A stretch of 12,638 bases of DNA from contig VAYE01000084.1 of NCBI GenBank assembly GCA_005883235.1, positions 1 to 12,638 of the forward strand, in the 5' to 3' direction. The notes beneath the pieces were generated by a model, which was not told where the DNA came from, ran no database searches, and worked only from the letters and a program-made list of their open reading frames with translations. Positions 1-7,068 of the stretch are shown piece after piece. Origin of the DNA: Actinomycetota bacterium. Its GTDB lineage: Bacteria > Actinomycetota > Thermoleophilia > Gaiellales > Gaiellaceae. The stretch's first letter is position 1. The number at the start of each line of letters is the position of its first letter. Both the position numbers and the translations under genes were made by a program.

Positions 1-679
1 ATGCGAGGAGGGCGAGCGGCGGGAGCAGGACGAGCGCCGCGTTGCGGCGGGTCAGGCCGCGCAGGACGACGAGCCCCGCCCCGAGCACGACGGAGCCGTG
101 CAGGTTCGCCCAGAGAGCGAGGACCGGGAGCGCAAGGTAGACGCGCGGCGAGGGGCGTCGGCTGTCCTCGGCGAGCAACCAGAGGACGACGACGAAGGGG
201 AGGTACGCGAAGCTCTGGGTCCGTGCCTGCCAGCTCCCGAAGATGAGCAGCCAGAAGCAGGCGGGGAGGACGAAGAGCACGGCCCGCGGAGAGCCGCCGA
301 GGCGGCGCGCCGCGACGATCGTCCCGAGGTAGGCCCCGCCCGTGAGGACGGCATGGGCGACTGCGACGAGCGCGAGTCCGCCGAGGACGTAGAGGCCGTA
401 GAAGCCGAGCTGCGCGAGCCACTGCTGGTCGATCCAGTGCGCGCCGTGGCTCCAGACCGTGAGCGTCTCGTGGTGCGGGATCCCGTGCTGGGCGATCTGA
501 CGGCCTGCGACGAGCGCGAGCCAGCCGTCGGCGTTGATCTGGCCCACCAGCCGCAGGACGAGCGCGCCCGCGAAGACCGCGAACGACGCGACGACGAGCC
601 CGTCTCGCCCTAGCCGTGCGGTCCAGGGGAGACCGACGCCGGTCTCAGCGGGGAGGACGGACTCCGCGCGCGAGTCCAT
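1..679 (-). CDS. GT-C-type integral membrane glycosyltransferase, N-terminal part (runs off the left edge)
   Basis: Reading the minus strand from an ATG at 679 gives an open frame of 226 codons that is still open at the window edge, so the C-terminus is missing. A short N-terminal tail is followed by a first membrane segment. The next loop reads INADGWLALVAGRQIAQHGI and continues with WIDQQWLAQLGFYGLY. This Asp-containing first loop, with a conserved W/D/QW pattern, is typical of PMT-like GT-C enzymes, which transfer sugars from polyprenyl-phosphate donors on the outer face of the membrane. Further in, the segments QARTQSFAYLPFVVVLWLL and LWANLHGSVVLGAGLVVL are family-typical. The start overlaps the 3' end of the upstream membrane gene by 70 bp, and only a weak GGGTG precedes it. 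No later ATG or GTG spares the first membrane helix. The substrate cannot be told from sequence. Confidence 0.8.
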   Translation of the reverse strand, partial: MDSRAESVLPAETGVGLPWTARLGRDGLVVASFAVFAGALVLRLVGQINADGWLALVAGRQIAQHGIPHHETLTVWSHGAHWIDQQWLAQLGFYGLYVLGGLALVAVAHAVLTGGAYLGTIVAARRLGGSPRAVLFVLPACFWLLIFGSWQARTQSFAYLPFVVVLWLLAEDSRRPSPRVYLALPVLALWANLHGSVVLGAGLVVLRGLTRRNAALVLLPPLALLA

Positions 680-1962
680 TCACCCGCTTTCGGCAGGCGC
701 CGAATGGAGCTTGAGGGTCTGAGCAGCCGCTCGACGGTGACCGCAGCGCAGAGTGCGACGAGGAAGTCCCACGGGACTCGGTAGCGCGTCTCGCCGGCGA
801 AGAGCATCGCGGCCAGCGTGTCGTAGGCGAGCAGCATGAGCACGAGCGCGGCGAAGCGGCGCGGGACGAGGAACAGCCCGACGAGCCCGAGCGCGTAGAG
901 CACGATCATGAAGGCGGGCTCGACGATCCTCCGGCCGGTGTCGAGGCTCGTGCCGGCGCCGCTCCGCCCTTCGGTCCGCGTCACCGACGGCTGCCACAGC
1001 ATGCGTGCCGCTACACCGGCGAGCTTCGCCTTCTCGCCCGGGTGGTGACGCATGAACTGGAAGGCGAGATGCCGGTAGTAGCGCATCTGCGCGCACTCGT
1101 CGGTCTCGACGACGCGGCCGGTCGACGCGTAGATCGCGCCCGCGTCCTGAGGCGTCGGCGGCGCGCCGGGAATCGAGGGCACGTCGTCGATCCACTTGCC
1201 GTGCTCGAGCGTCCGAAGCGTGTTCGGGTTGTTCGCCTTCCAGAGCGCGCGGCCGTCGGTGGTCAGCGCCGCGCAGCCGACCGAGACCCGGTTCCGCACC
1301 ACCCACGGCGCGACCACGACCGCCGTCGCGACGAGTGCGACGAGCGCGGGGACGAGCACGGCCCGGCGGCGGAGGGCCAGTAGGAAGGCCGCGACGACGA
1401 GCGGGAGCAGGAGGAGCCGCACGTTGCCGAGGATCCCCAGCCCGAGCGCAAGGCCGAGACCGGCCGCGAGCGGCAGGGAGGGCCGGTCGGCGACGAGCAG
1501 CGTGAGCAGGACGATCGCCGCGGCGAGGAGCTCGTCGAGGATCTCGCGGTTCATGTGGACGTCGTGCCAGACGAGGTACGGGTGGACGGTCGCGGCGAGC
1601 GCTCCGAGGAGGCCGGCGCGCGGAGAGATCCAGCGGCGCCCGATCTCGTAGACGAGGAGCGCCGTCGCGGTCGCGACGGCGATCTGCGCCAGCCCGACCA
1701 CGATCCAGGAACGGGTGAAGATCCAATAGAGCGGGATCAGGAACCAGCCGTACAAGGGCTGCGTGTAGGCGGACGGCTTTCCCGGGATGAAGCCGTAGGT
1801 TCCGTAGTGGATGAACGTGCGCGCGAAGACGTCGCCCTTGTCGACGTACGAGGCCGTGATCGCGCTCCGCTCGTGGAGGAGGACGCCGAGCCGCGGCAGG
1901 ATCGCCGCGGCCGCTACGAGGGCATACGGCAGACGGCGACTAGAGTCCAAGACCGCGCCCAT
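610..1962 (-). CDS. GT39/PMT_2-like polytopic membrane glycosyltransferase
   Basis: This 450-residue, strongly hydrophobic protein has about ten or more predicted membrane segments. It fits the GT-C fold (ArnT/PMT-like), which transfers a sugar from a lipid-phosphate donor at the outer membrane face. Visible hallmarks are an acidic first loop (YVDKGDVF, residues 39-46) followed by the YGWFLIPLYW helix, a HDVHMNRE motif at 133-140, and GETRYRVPWDFLVAL near residues 391-405, which matches the usual C-terminal signature of the family. The last 40 residues are Ser/Pro/Arg-rich and overlap the next gene. In another frame a TGA lies directly before that gene's ATG at 679, so the tail may come from a late frameshift. 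The ATG at 1962 has no ribosome binding site and overlaps the divergent ATG at 1961; a TTG at 1950 is an alternative start. Confidence 0.85.
   Translation of the reverse strand: MGAVLDSSRRLPYALVAAAAILPRLGVLLHERSAITASYVDKGDVFARTFIHYGTYGFIPGKPSAYTQPLYGWFLIPLYWIFTRSWIVVGLAQIAVATATALLVYEIGRRWISPRAGLLGALAATVHPYLVWHDVHMNREILDELLAAAIVLLTLLVADRPSLPLAAGLGLALGLGILGNVRLLLLPLVVAAFLLALRRRAVLVPALVALVATAVVVAPWVVRNRVSVGCAALTTDGRALWKANNPNTLRTLEHGKWIDDVPSIPGAPPTPQDAGAIYASTGRVVETDECAQMRYYRHLAFQFMRHHPGEKAKLAGVAARMLWQPSVTRTEGRSGAGTSLDTGRRIVEPAFMIVLYALGLVGLFLVPRRFAALVLMLLAYDTLAAMLFAGETRYRVPWDFLVALCAAVTVERLLRPSSSIRRLPKAGEWTRARSPSSPLRPASVSPGPHG
1941..1946 (+). promoter_or_regulatory. Possible -10 element for the rightward operon
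   Basis: TAGAGT fits TANNNT and ends 14 nt before the ATG at 1961. No ribosome binding site lies between the two, which is compatible with a near-leaderless transcript. It would sit inside the divergent membrane gene. No -35 box is recognisable. Confidence 0.2.
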
Positions 1963-2650
1963 GGCCGGGGAGAAACGCTACGCGGTCGTGTCCTGCCACG
2001 TCGAGCGACCGCTCGACGATCGCGTCTGGGCCCGCTTCGCGGCGCTGCAGGCGTCCCGTCCGGCCGGGTTCCGGATCGCCGCGCTCCTCCGTCCCCCCGA
2101 TCCGGAAGCCGGCGAGGAAGAGACCCGCTGGCTCGAGCGTGCGCGGGCTCGCCGGGAGGGGGCCTGGCTCCGGGAGGCGGGCCTGCGGCCGACGCTCTTC
2201 TGCGGCGGCGGCTGGTACTCCGACGAGCGGGTCGCCGAGGCGGCGGCCGAGCTCGGCTACACGGACTGCACGGCGACGTCGTTCGACCCTCCGTATCTCG
2301 AGCTCGCCGCCCCGCGGCTCCACCTCGACGCTCCGGCGAGGCTCGAGCTTCCGTCGGGCCGCCGCCTCGTCGAGGTCCCGAGCACCCATTCGATCGGGAT
2401 GCTGGCGCGGGCGCTGCCTCGCACGCTCGCCGAGCCGCTCGTCCATGTGTACTTCCACGACAGCGATCTCCTCGACCGCCGCCGCTCGCTCGCGTTGCGC
2501 ATGGCTCTCCGTCTGCTCGCGCTCCGGCGCACGCCGTCCGACCTCGACAGGGTGGTCGCGGCCGGCGTCGACCGCGACCTTCCGTTCCGCGCGGTCCTGC
2601 CGGGACCCGTCCCCCGTACAATTGCGCGGTCGTGGCGAAGCCTGCTCTGA
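1961..2650 (+). CDS. Polysaccharide deacetylase-like protein (NodB-type fold), metal motif incomplete
   Basis: This 229-residue soluble protein has no signal peptide. It resembles NodB/polysaccharide-deacetylase-like proteins, which remove acetyl groups from amino sugars. The N-terminus has SCHVERPLDD (residues 11-20) where the family carries its first acidic metal motif. Residues about 78-100 hold TLFCGGGWYSDERVAEAAAELGY, split here as TLFCGGGWYSDERVA and EAAAELGY, typical of the middle strand and helix. Residues about 160-172 hold VHVYFHDSDLLD, matching the C-terminal His/Asp strand. The stretch from residue 21 to 80 contains no histidine, so the H-x3-H metal motif normally found there is absent; the protein is also short for the family. 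The frame is open upstream, but the ATG at 1961 is where recognisable sequence begins. The gene heads the plus-strand block and overlaps the phosphotransferase start by 19 bp. The family call is moderate; catalysis is doubtful. Confidence 0.6.
   Translation: MAGEKRYAVVSCHVERPLDDRVWARFAALQASRPAGFRIAALLRPPDPEAGEEETRWLERARARREGAWLREAGLRPTLFCGGGWYSDERVAEAAAELGYTDCTATSFDPPYLELAAPRLHLDAPARLELPSGRRLVEVPSTHSIGMLARALPRTLAEPLVHVYFHDSDLLDRRRSLALRMALRLLALRRTPSDLDRVVAAGVDRDLPFRAVLPGPVPRTIARSWRSLL
1975..1980 (-). promoter_or_regulatory. Possible -10 element for the leftward GT-C operon
   Basis: The minus strand reads TAGCGT here and fits the actinobacterial TANNNT pattern. It ends 12 nt before the ATG at 1962, which would give a very short leader. 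I see no -35 match. The site would lie inside the first codons of the divergent deacetylase-like gene. This rests on a short degenerate match only. Confidence 0.2.
2617..2622 (+). promoter_or_regulatory. Putative -10 box for a near-leaderless phosphotransferase transcript
   Basis: TACAAT matches the TATAAT consensus at five of six positions and is an A/T island in very GC-rich DNA. It ends 9 nt before the GTG at 2632. With usual -10 spacing, transcription would begin about 3 nt before the start codon, so no ribosome binding site is needed, and none is present. The box lies within the end of the deacetylase-like gene and has no clear -35 partner. Confidence 0.4.
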
Positions 2651-4152
2651 CCGCGCACGAAGCCGCTGCCGAAGCCGTCCCGACACACGCGCCCGGATCG
2701 ATCGAGGACATCCGGAGCGCGCGGCCGACCGTCCTCTCGCGGAGCGTCGTTCGTCTGTCGCTCCGGCGGGCGGCGAGCATCGCCTCCCTCGTCTTCCTCG
2801 ACCTCGCAGGCCTTGCGCTCGGTCTCTACGTCGCGCTCGTCCTGCGCTGGCTCTACTACGAGCACAACGTCCTCTGGGGCGTGCCGTGGAAGGCCGAGAC
2901 GAAATGGCTGCCGTTCCTCATGCTCGTGACGCTGCTCGTGTTCTGGAGGAACGGTCTCTACGCGCAGCGCGAGTTCCGCGGCGGGCTGGGGAGGATCGTC
3001 TCCTCGCTCGTCCTCGTGACCGTGCTGACGCTCGCGTTCGGCCTCGGCACCGGGTACCCGTTCCACACGTTCGGGCTCGCGCCGACGGCGCTCGTGATCA
3101 CCACCGCCCTGATCGGCCTCTTCCGAGCGAGCTACGACATCGTGACGAAGGACGTCCTCCGCCTCACCGGCGCGAGGCGGCGCGCGATCTTGGTCGGCAA
3201 GGGCGAGGACGTCGCGCAGCTGCAGCGCGGCCTCGGCGTCGGGCGGAGCGGGATCGACTACGCCTTCGCGGGCGCCATCGCGCCCGACGGGGACGGGGCC
3301 GGCGGCCTGCCGGTCCTGGGCTGGCTCGACGCGCTGCCGGGCGTCCTTGCTCGCACCCCGGTGGACGAGCTCATCGTCACGGCCTCCGACTTCGAGGAGC
3401 GCGAGCTGCTGGAGATCGTCGAGCAGGCGCACCGGCGCGGCGTGAAGGTGCGGATCGCGCCGAAGACGACCGAGCTCCTGACACAGCGCGCGGAGTACGT
3501 CCCGGGCCAGGGCGTGCCCCTGTTCGAGCTCCGCCCGCCGGCCTTCGTCGCCGCTCAGTGGGCGGCCAAGCGAACCTTCGACGTCCTCGTCAGCGCGACG
3601 ATCGTCGTCCTCGGCCTGCCGGTCTGGCTCGCGCTTGCCGCGGCGATCAAGCTCACCTCCGCCGGGCCCGTCTTCTACCGCGATCTCCGCGTCGGGCTCG
3701 GCGAGCGCGAGTTCGGGATGATCAAGTTCAGGACGATGTACGCCGACGCGTCCGAGCGGCAGGCCGCGCTCGAGACGGCCAACGAGGCGCACGGGCCCCT
3801 CTTCAAGATCAAGGACGACCCACGCGTCACCACCGTCGGCCGGATCCTGCGCAAGTACTCGCTCGACGAGGTGCCGCAGGTGCTGAACGTGCTCCGGGGC
3901 GAGATGAGCCTCGTCGGGCCGCGGCCCCTGCCGGTGCGCGACTACGTCCAGCTCGAGCCGTGGCACCGCAAGCGCTACCTCGTGCTCCCGGGGATGACGG
4001 GCCTGTGGCAGGTCTCCGGCAGGATCGAGCTCTCCTTCGACGACCTCGTACGGCTCGACTTCTACTACCTCGAGAACTGGTCGATCTGGCTCGACATCAC
4101 GATCCTCGCCAAGACGCTCCCGGCCGTCCTCGCGCGACGCGGCGCCTACTGA
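2632..4152 (+). CDS. Polyprenyl glycosylphosphotransferase (undecaprenyl-phosphate sugar-1-phosphate transferase)
   Basis: This 506-residue enzyme starts polysaccharide synthesis by moving a sugar-1-phosphate from a nucleotide sugar to polyprenyl phosphate at the cytoplasmic face. The N-terminal half has several membrane helices (about residues 45-175). A Rossmann-like CoA_binding_3 domain follows, beginning at ARRRAILVGKGEDV (about 180). A further membrane or re-entrant helix lies near 315-340. The C-terminal catalytic bac_transf domain shows MIKFRTMYADASE (about 363-375), YSLDEVPQVLNVLRGEMSLV and VGPRP (about 409-432), and PGMTGLWQVSGR (about 453). These are hallmark motifs, so the family call is secure; the sugar is unknown. 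The frame is open far upstream. The GTG at 2632 fits the family N-terminus and the TACAAT box just before it. Its TGA overlaps the ATG of the next small gene. Confidence 0.95.
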   Translation: MAKPALTAHEAAAEAVPTHAPGSIEDIRSARPTVLSRSVVRLSLRRAASIASLVFLDLAGLALGLYVALVLRWLYYEHNVLWGVPWKAETKWLPFLMLVTLLVFWRNGLYAQREFRGGLGRIVSSLVLVTVLTLAFGLGTGYPFHTFGLAPTALVITTALIGLFRASYDIVTKDVLRLTGARRRAILVGKGEDVAQLQRGLGVGRSGIDYAFAGAIAPDGDGAGGLPVLGWLDALPGVLARTPVDELIVTASDFEERELLEIVEQAHRRGVKVRIAPKTTELLTQRAEYVPGQGVPLFELRPPAFVAAQWAAKRTFDVLVSATIVVLGLPVWLALAAAIKLTSAGPVFYRDLRVGLGEREFGMIKFRTMYADASERQAALETANEAHGPLFKIKDDPRVTTVGRILRKYSLDEVPQVLNVLRGEMSLVGPRPLPVRDYVQLEPWHRKRYLVLPGMTGLWQVSGRIELSFDDLVRLDFYYLENWSIWLDITILAKTLPAVLARRGAY

Positions 4153-4304
4153 TGCGCGACCTGTTGGGCTTCGTCCTCTTGGTGGTGATCGTGGCGCTCG
4201 CGATCTGGCTCGCGTTCGTCATCATCAAGTGGCTCTTCATCCTGGCCGTGGTCGCCGTCCTGGTCTGGCTGACCCTGTACTTCCTGCGGCGGACCCGGAT
4301 CTGA
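4152..4304 (+). CDS. 50-residue membrane miniprotein coupled to the phosphotransferase
   Basis: This small ORF starts inside the phosphotransferase stop codon (TGATG; ATG at 4152) and encodes 50 residues. After MRDLLG come two nearly continuous hydrophobic stretches (about residues 7-24 and 28-43), separated by one lysine (IIKWLF), and then the basic end YFLRRTRI. It therefore looks like a short hairpin or one or two membrane helices with a positive cytoplasmic tail. The stop-start overlap implies translational coupling, so it is probably made in proportion to the phosphotransferase and could stabilise or partner it; that role is inferred. I do not recognise a named family. The alternative is a non-coding fortuitous ORF, but long hydrophobic runs ended by RRTR and the tight overlaps on both sides argue for a real gene. 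Confidence 0.65.
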   Translation: MRDLLGFVLLVVIVALAIWLAFVIIKWLFILAVVAVLVWLTLYFLRRTRI

Positions 4305-4306
4305 GC

Positions 4307-5047
4307 CTGCATCCGACGGCAGCCGGGTTCGGTCGCGCGGCCGAGGTCTACGAGCGGGCACGGCCCGAGTACCCGGCGGAGGCGCTGGACTGGCTCTCGG
4401 ACCGGCTGAACCTCGGGCCGGGACGCGTGGTCGTCGACGTGGCCGCGGGAACCGGCAAGCTGACGCGCCTGCTCGTCCCGACGGGCGCGCGTGTCGTCGC
4501 GGTCGAGCCGCTGGCGGAGATGCGCGCCGTGCTGGAGCGGGCCGTTCCCGAGGCGGAGGCGCTCGAGGGGACGGCGGAGGAGCTCCCCCTGGAGGACGGC
4601 GTCGCCGACGCGGTGACGGCGGCTTCGGCGTTCCACTGGTTCGAGCCGGCGCGGGCGCTTCCGGAGATCGCGCGCGTGCTGCGGCCGGGCGGACGCCTCG
4701 CGATCGTCTTCAACACGCGCGATCCGGAGGACGAGCTCCAGCGGGAGCTCACCGAGCTCCTGCGGCCGCACGGGATCCCCACCTCGTGGATGCGCGACTT
4801 CGACTCGGGTGCGGTCCTCCGCAAGAGCATGGTCTTCGCTCCACCTCAGTACGCCGAATTCCGGCACGAGCAGCGCTTCGACGCGGACGGCCTGGTGGAG
4901 CGAGTCGCCTCGATCAGCTACGTCGCGCTGCTCGAGGGCGAGGAGCGAGCCGCGTTTCTGGAGCAAGTCCGCGAGCTGGGCCAACGGCAAGAGGCGCCCT
5001 TCTCGTTCCCGTACGTGACGCAGATCTGGATCAGCCGCGCCCGCTAA
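4307..5047 (+). CDS. Class I SAM-dependent methyltransferase (Methyltransf_11 type), probable CTG start
   Basis: This soluble methyltransferase of about 246 residues transfers a methyl group from S-adenosylmethionine to an unidentified acceptor, possibly a glycan sugar given the context. Counting from the CTG at 4307, the SAM-binding motif I is VVVDVAAGTGKLTRLL (about 41-56), the acidic post-motif is VVAVEPLAEM, and motif II/III runs through ELPLEDGVADAVTAASAFHW to EIARVLRPGGRLAIVF. The N-terminal LHPTAAGFGRAAEVYERARP, ending in EYP, looks like the family beginning. The only canonical upstream start is the ATG at 4229, which adds 26 residues that shadow the membrane miniprotein. CTG codons at 4301 (overlapping that gene's TGA) and 4307 are in frame, so a non-canonical, stop-coupled start is likely. 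Family call strong; start uncertain. Confidence 0.85.
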   Translation: MHPTAAGFGRAAEVYERARPEYPAEALDWLSDRLNLGPGRVVVDVAAGTGKLTRLLVPTGARVVAVEPLAEMRAVLERAVPEAEALEGTAEELPLEDGVADAVTAASAFHWFEPARALPEIARVLRPGGRLAIVFNTRDPEDELQRELTELLRPHGIPTSWMRDFDSGAVLRKSMVFAPPQYAEFRHEQRFDADGLVERVASISYVALLEGEERAAFLEQVRELGQRQEAPFSFPYVTQIWISRAR

Positions 5048-5069
5048 CGAGGCCGACACATTCGCTGGG

Positions 5070-5075
5070 CATACT
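5070..5075 (+). promoter_or_regulatory. Possible -10 box before the CgeB-like gene
   Basis: CATACT lies in the 37-bp gap between the methyltransferase stop and the ATG at 5085, with exactly 9 nt between box and start, the same spacing as the TACAAT box at 2617. No ribosome binding site precedes this ATG, which supports a near-leaderless secondary promoter. The match is degenerate (four of six) and lacks a -35 partner. Confidence 0.25.
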
Positions 5076-5084
5076 GAGCGCCGC

Positions 5085-6308
5085 ATGCGCTCGCCCAAGA
5101 TCCTGGCCGTCGCCTCCGCGATCGACCTCGACTTCCGCTACGGCTGCACGCCGGCCTGGTGGCAGCTCTGGAAGGGGATGTACGAGGCCGGTGTCGACCT
5201 GATCGTGACGCCCTATCGCGGGCGCCCCGTCGAGTCGCCGTGGTGGCGGACGGCGCCGAACCCCACCTACCGCGAGGGCGAGGCGTACGCACGGGTGCGG
5301 GATCTCGCGGCCCGCGTCAAGGGCGACCGCTACCTCCGACGGGCCGAGTCGGAGCCCGGCGACACCGACCGCGTCCAGCGCGAGCTGATCTGGCGCTGGG
5401 TCACACCGCGCTGGAAGCGCCACCTCGAGCGCGTCCTCGAACGCGAGCCCGACGTCGACGCGGTCGTCGTCTTCACCGTCCCGATGAGTCACCTCCGCGG
5501 GATCCCGACCCATCTCCGCGAGCGCTTCGGCGTCCCCGTCGTCTTCTACGACGGCGACGTGCCGATGAGCCTCCCCGAGTTCGGAGGCATGGACACCGGG
5601 TTCAACTACTACCACGGGGCGGACCCGTCCGAGTACGACCTCGTGCTGTCGAACTCCGAGGGCGGGCTCCAGCACCTGCTCGAGCTCGGCGCACGGCGGG
5701 CGGAGGCGGTCTTCTGGGCCGCCGATCCCGAGCTCTTCGCGCCGCTCCAGGTCGAGAAGGAGACGGACGTGTTCTTCTACGGATACGGCGACAAGTTCCG
5801 GCAGGACTGGATGCGCGCGCTCGTCGGCGAGCCGAGCCGCCGGCTGCCGGAGGTCGATTTCGTTCTGGGCGGTCTCGACTTCCGCGGCGACACCGGAAGC
5901 GCCCGGCTGATCGGCGACGTCCCGTTCAACGCGTTCAACCGCGCGATCGCGGCGGCACGGGTGAACGTCAACATCACCCGCCGGGCGCACGCGGGCCTGT
6001 TCGCGTCCTCGACCGCACGGCCGTTCGAGCTCGCGATGGCGGGCGCGGCGATCGTCTCGAACCCGTACGAGGGAGTCGAGCGGTGGTTCGAGCCGGGACG
6101 GGAGCTGCTCGTCGCGCGCGACGAAGGAGAAGCGACGAGCTCGTACGGTGAGCTCCTCGGGGATCCCGCGGCCGCGGAGGAGCTCGGGAGAAGGGCTCGC
6201 GAGCGGGCGCTCGACGAGCACACCTACGCGCACCGGGCGCGGCGCGTTCTCGACCTCCTGGGCTTGACCTCGCAGGCGGCGGAGCCGGTGGGAGCGGCCC
6301 GTGGCTGA
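5085..6308 (+). CDS. CgeB-like glycosyltransferase (GT-B fold)
   Basis: This 407-residue cytoplasmic protein resembles the CgeB/Glyco_trans_1_2 group of GT-B glycosyltransferases, which move a sugar from a nucleotide donor to an acceptor. The N-terminal domain contains DVDAVVVFTVPMSHLRGIP and VPVVFYDGDVPMSLPEFGG, followed by YDLVLSNSEGGLQHLLELGA and VFWAADPELFAPL, the domain junction typical of CgeB proteins. The C-terminal nucleotide-binding region holds VNVNITRRAHAGLFASSTAR, then PFELAMAGAAIVSNPYEGVE and a GRELLVARD stretch (about 300-347), including the conserved glutamate of PFE. No membrane segment or signal peptide is visible. The ATG at 5085 follows a 37-bp gap, the largest within the plus-strand block, and has no ribosome binding site. 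The stop overlaps the next start by 8 bp. Sugar specificity cannot be read from sequence. Confidence 0.82.
   Translation: MRSPKILAVASAIDLDFRYGCTPAWWQLWKGMYEAGVDLIVTPYRGRPVESPWWRTAPNPTYREGEAYARVRDLAARVKGDRYLRRAESEPGDTDRVQRELIWRWVTPRWKRHLERVLEREPDVDAVVVFTVPMSHLRGIPTHLRERFGVPVVFYDGDVPMSLPEFGGMDTGFNYYHGADPSEYDLVLSNSEGGLQHLLELGARRAEAVFWAADPELFAPLQVEKETDVFFYGYGDKFRQDWMRALVGEPSRRLPEVDFVLGGLDFRGDTGSARLIGDVPFNAFNRAIAAARVNVNITRRAHAGLFASSTARPFELAMAGAAIVSNPYEGVERWFEPGRELLVARDEGEATSSYGELLGDPAAAEELGRRARERALDEHTYAHRARRVLDLLGLTSQAAEPVGAARG
6291..6294 (+). promoter_or_regulatory. Ribosome binding site deciding the GTG start of the GT2 gene
   Basis: GGAG within GGTGGGAGC lies 6 nt before the GTG at 6301. It supports that GTG as the start even though it lies inside the 3' end of the preceding gene. 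Confidence 0.55.
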
Positions 6309-7068
6309 GACGATCGCGCAGGTGCGCTCACAGCCGCTCGAAGGTCTCGCCGCCCGGCGGCGGGTCGCGATCGTCCCGGCCTTGAACGAAGAGGCGACCA
6401 TCGGCGGCGTGATCGAGGAGATCCGCGCCTTCGACTCCGGGTTCGAGATCGTCGTCGTCGACGACGGCTCGGGCGACCGCACCGCCGAGGTCGCGCGGGC
6501 CCACGGCGCGAAAGTGCTCCGCCTGCCGTTCAACCTCGGCATCGGCGGCGCCGTCCAGACCGGCTTTCGCTACGCCTGGGAGAACGGCTTCGACCTCGCC
6601 GTCCGCGTCGACGGCGACGGCCAGCACGACCCGGGCGAGCTGACCGCCATCATCGAGCCGGTGCTCGCGGGCGAGGCCGACATCGCCGTCGGATCGCGCT
6701 TCGCCGGCGGCCCCGGCTATCGCCCGTCCCGGTCACGCCGGATCGGGATCCGCATCCTCGCCTGGGCGGTCTCCCGCCTCGTCCGGCAGCGCGTCACCGA
6801 CACGACCTCCGGCTTCCAGGCGCTGAACCGGCGCGGCATCCAGCTCTTCGCCGCCGACTACCCGCACGACTACCCCGAGGTCGAGGCGACGGTCATGGTC
6901 CACCGCCACCGCCTGCGGCTCCGCGAGGTGCCCGTCGCGATGCGCGAGCGGGCCGGGGGCCGCTCCTCGATCACCGCCTTCCGCTCCGTCTACTACATGG
7001 CGAAGGTCCTGCTCGCGCTGTTCGTCGGGATCTTCCGCCGCAACGTCGTCCCACTGGAGGATCGATGA
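6301..7068 (+). CDS. GT2 family glycosyltransferase, DPM1-like (polyprenyl-phosphate hexose synthase)
   Basis: This 255-residue GT-A enzyme most resembles dolichol/polyprenyl-phosphate mannosyl- or glucosyltransferases. Such enzymes move a hexose from GDP- or UDP-sugar to polyprenyl phosphate, making the lipid donor used by GT-C proteins. Motifs in order: PALNEE (26-31), VVVDDGSGDRT (51-61), VRVDGDGQHDPGEL with the DxD metal site (about 101-114), GSRFAGG (131-137) and TDTTSGFQALNRRG. The end carries an amphipathic or hydrophobic helix, YYMAKVLLALFVGIFRR, that probably associates with the membrane; full C-terminal membrane domains seen in some relatives are absent. The GTG at 6301 has a good GGAG site 6 nt upstream. 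The stop overlaps the DUF2304 ATG (ATGA), indicating a coupled pair. Confidence 0.9.
   Translation: MAETIAQVRSQPLEGLAARRRVAIVPALNEEATIGGVIEEIRAFDSGFEIVVVDDGSGDRTAEVARAHGAKVLRLPFNLGIGGAVQTGFRYAWENGFDLAVRVDGDGQHDPGELTAIIEPVLAGEADIAVGSRFAGGPGYRPSRSRRIGIRILAWAVSRLVRQRVTDTTSGFQALNRRGIQLFAADYPHDYPEVEATVMVHRHRLRLREVPVAMRERAGGRSSITAFRSVYYMAKVLLALFVGIFRRNVVPLEDR
7056..7060 (+). promoter_or_regulatory. Ribosome binding site of the DUF2304 gene
   Basis: GGAGG stands 4 nt before the ATG at 7065. It is the best Shine-Dalgarno match in the plus-strand block and fixes the start of this small gene. Confidence 0.6.

Noticed and set aside
98..613. Glu/Arg-rich plus-strand open frame near the left end
   Set aside because: It is the antisense of the partial GT-C gene; its charged low-complexity content is typical of antisense frames in GC-rich DNA.
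2257..3966. Long minus-strand open frame opposite the phosphotransferase
   Set aside because: Composition (runs of Glu, Arg, Asp, Pro) and lack of any domain mark it as an antisense shadow.
1555..4152. A single open frame of 865 codons across two genes
   Set aside because: The first 360 codons are Arg/Pro/Gly-rich shadow sequence of the membrane gene and the deacetylase-like gene; recognisable phosphotransferase sequence begins at the GTG at 2632.
2139..4304. A 721-codon open frame ending in the miniprotein
   Set aside because: Everything before 4152 is a shifted-frame reading of the phosphotransferase; only the last 50 codons have natural membrane-protein character.
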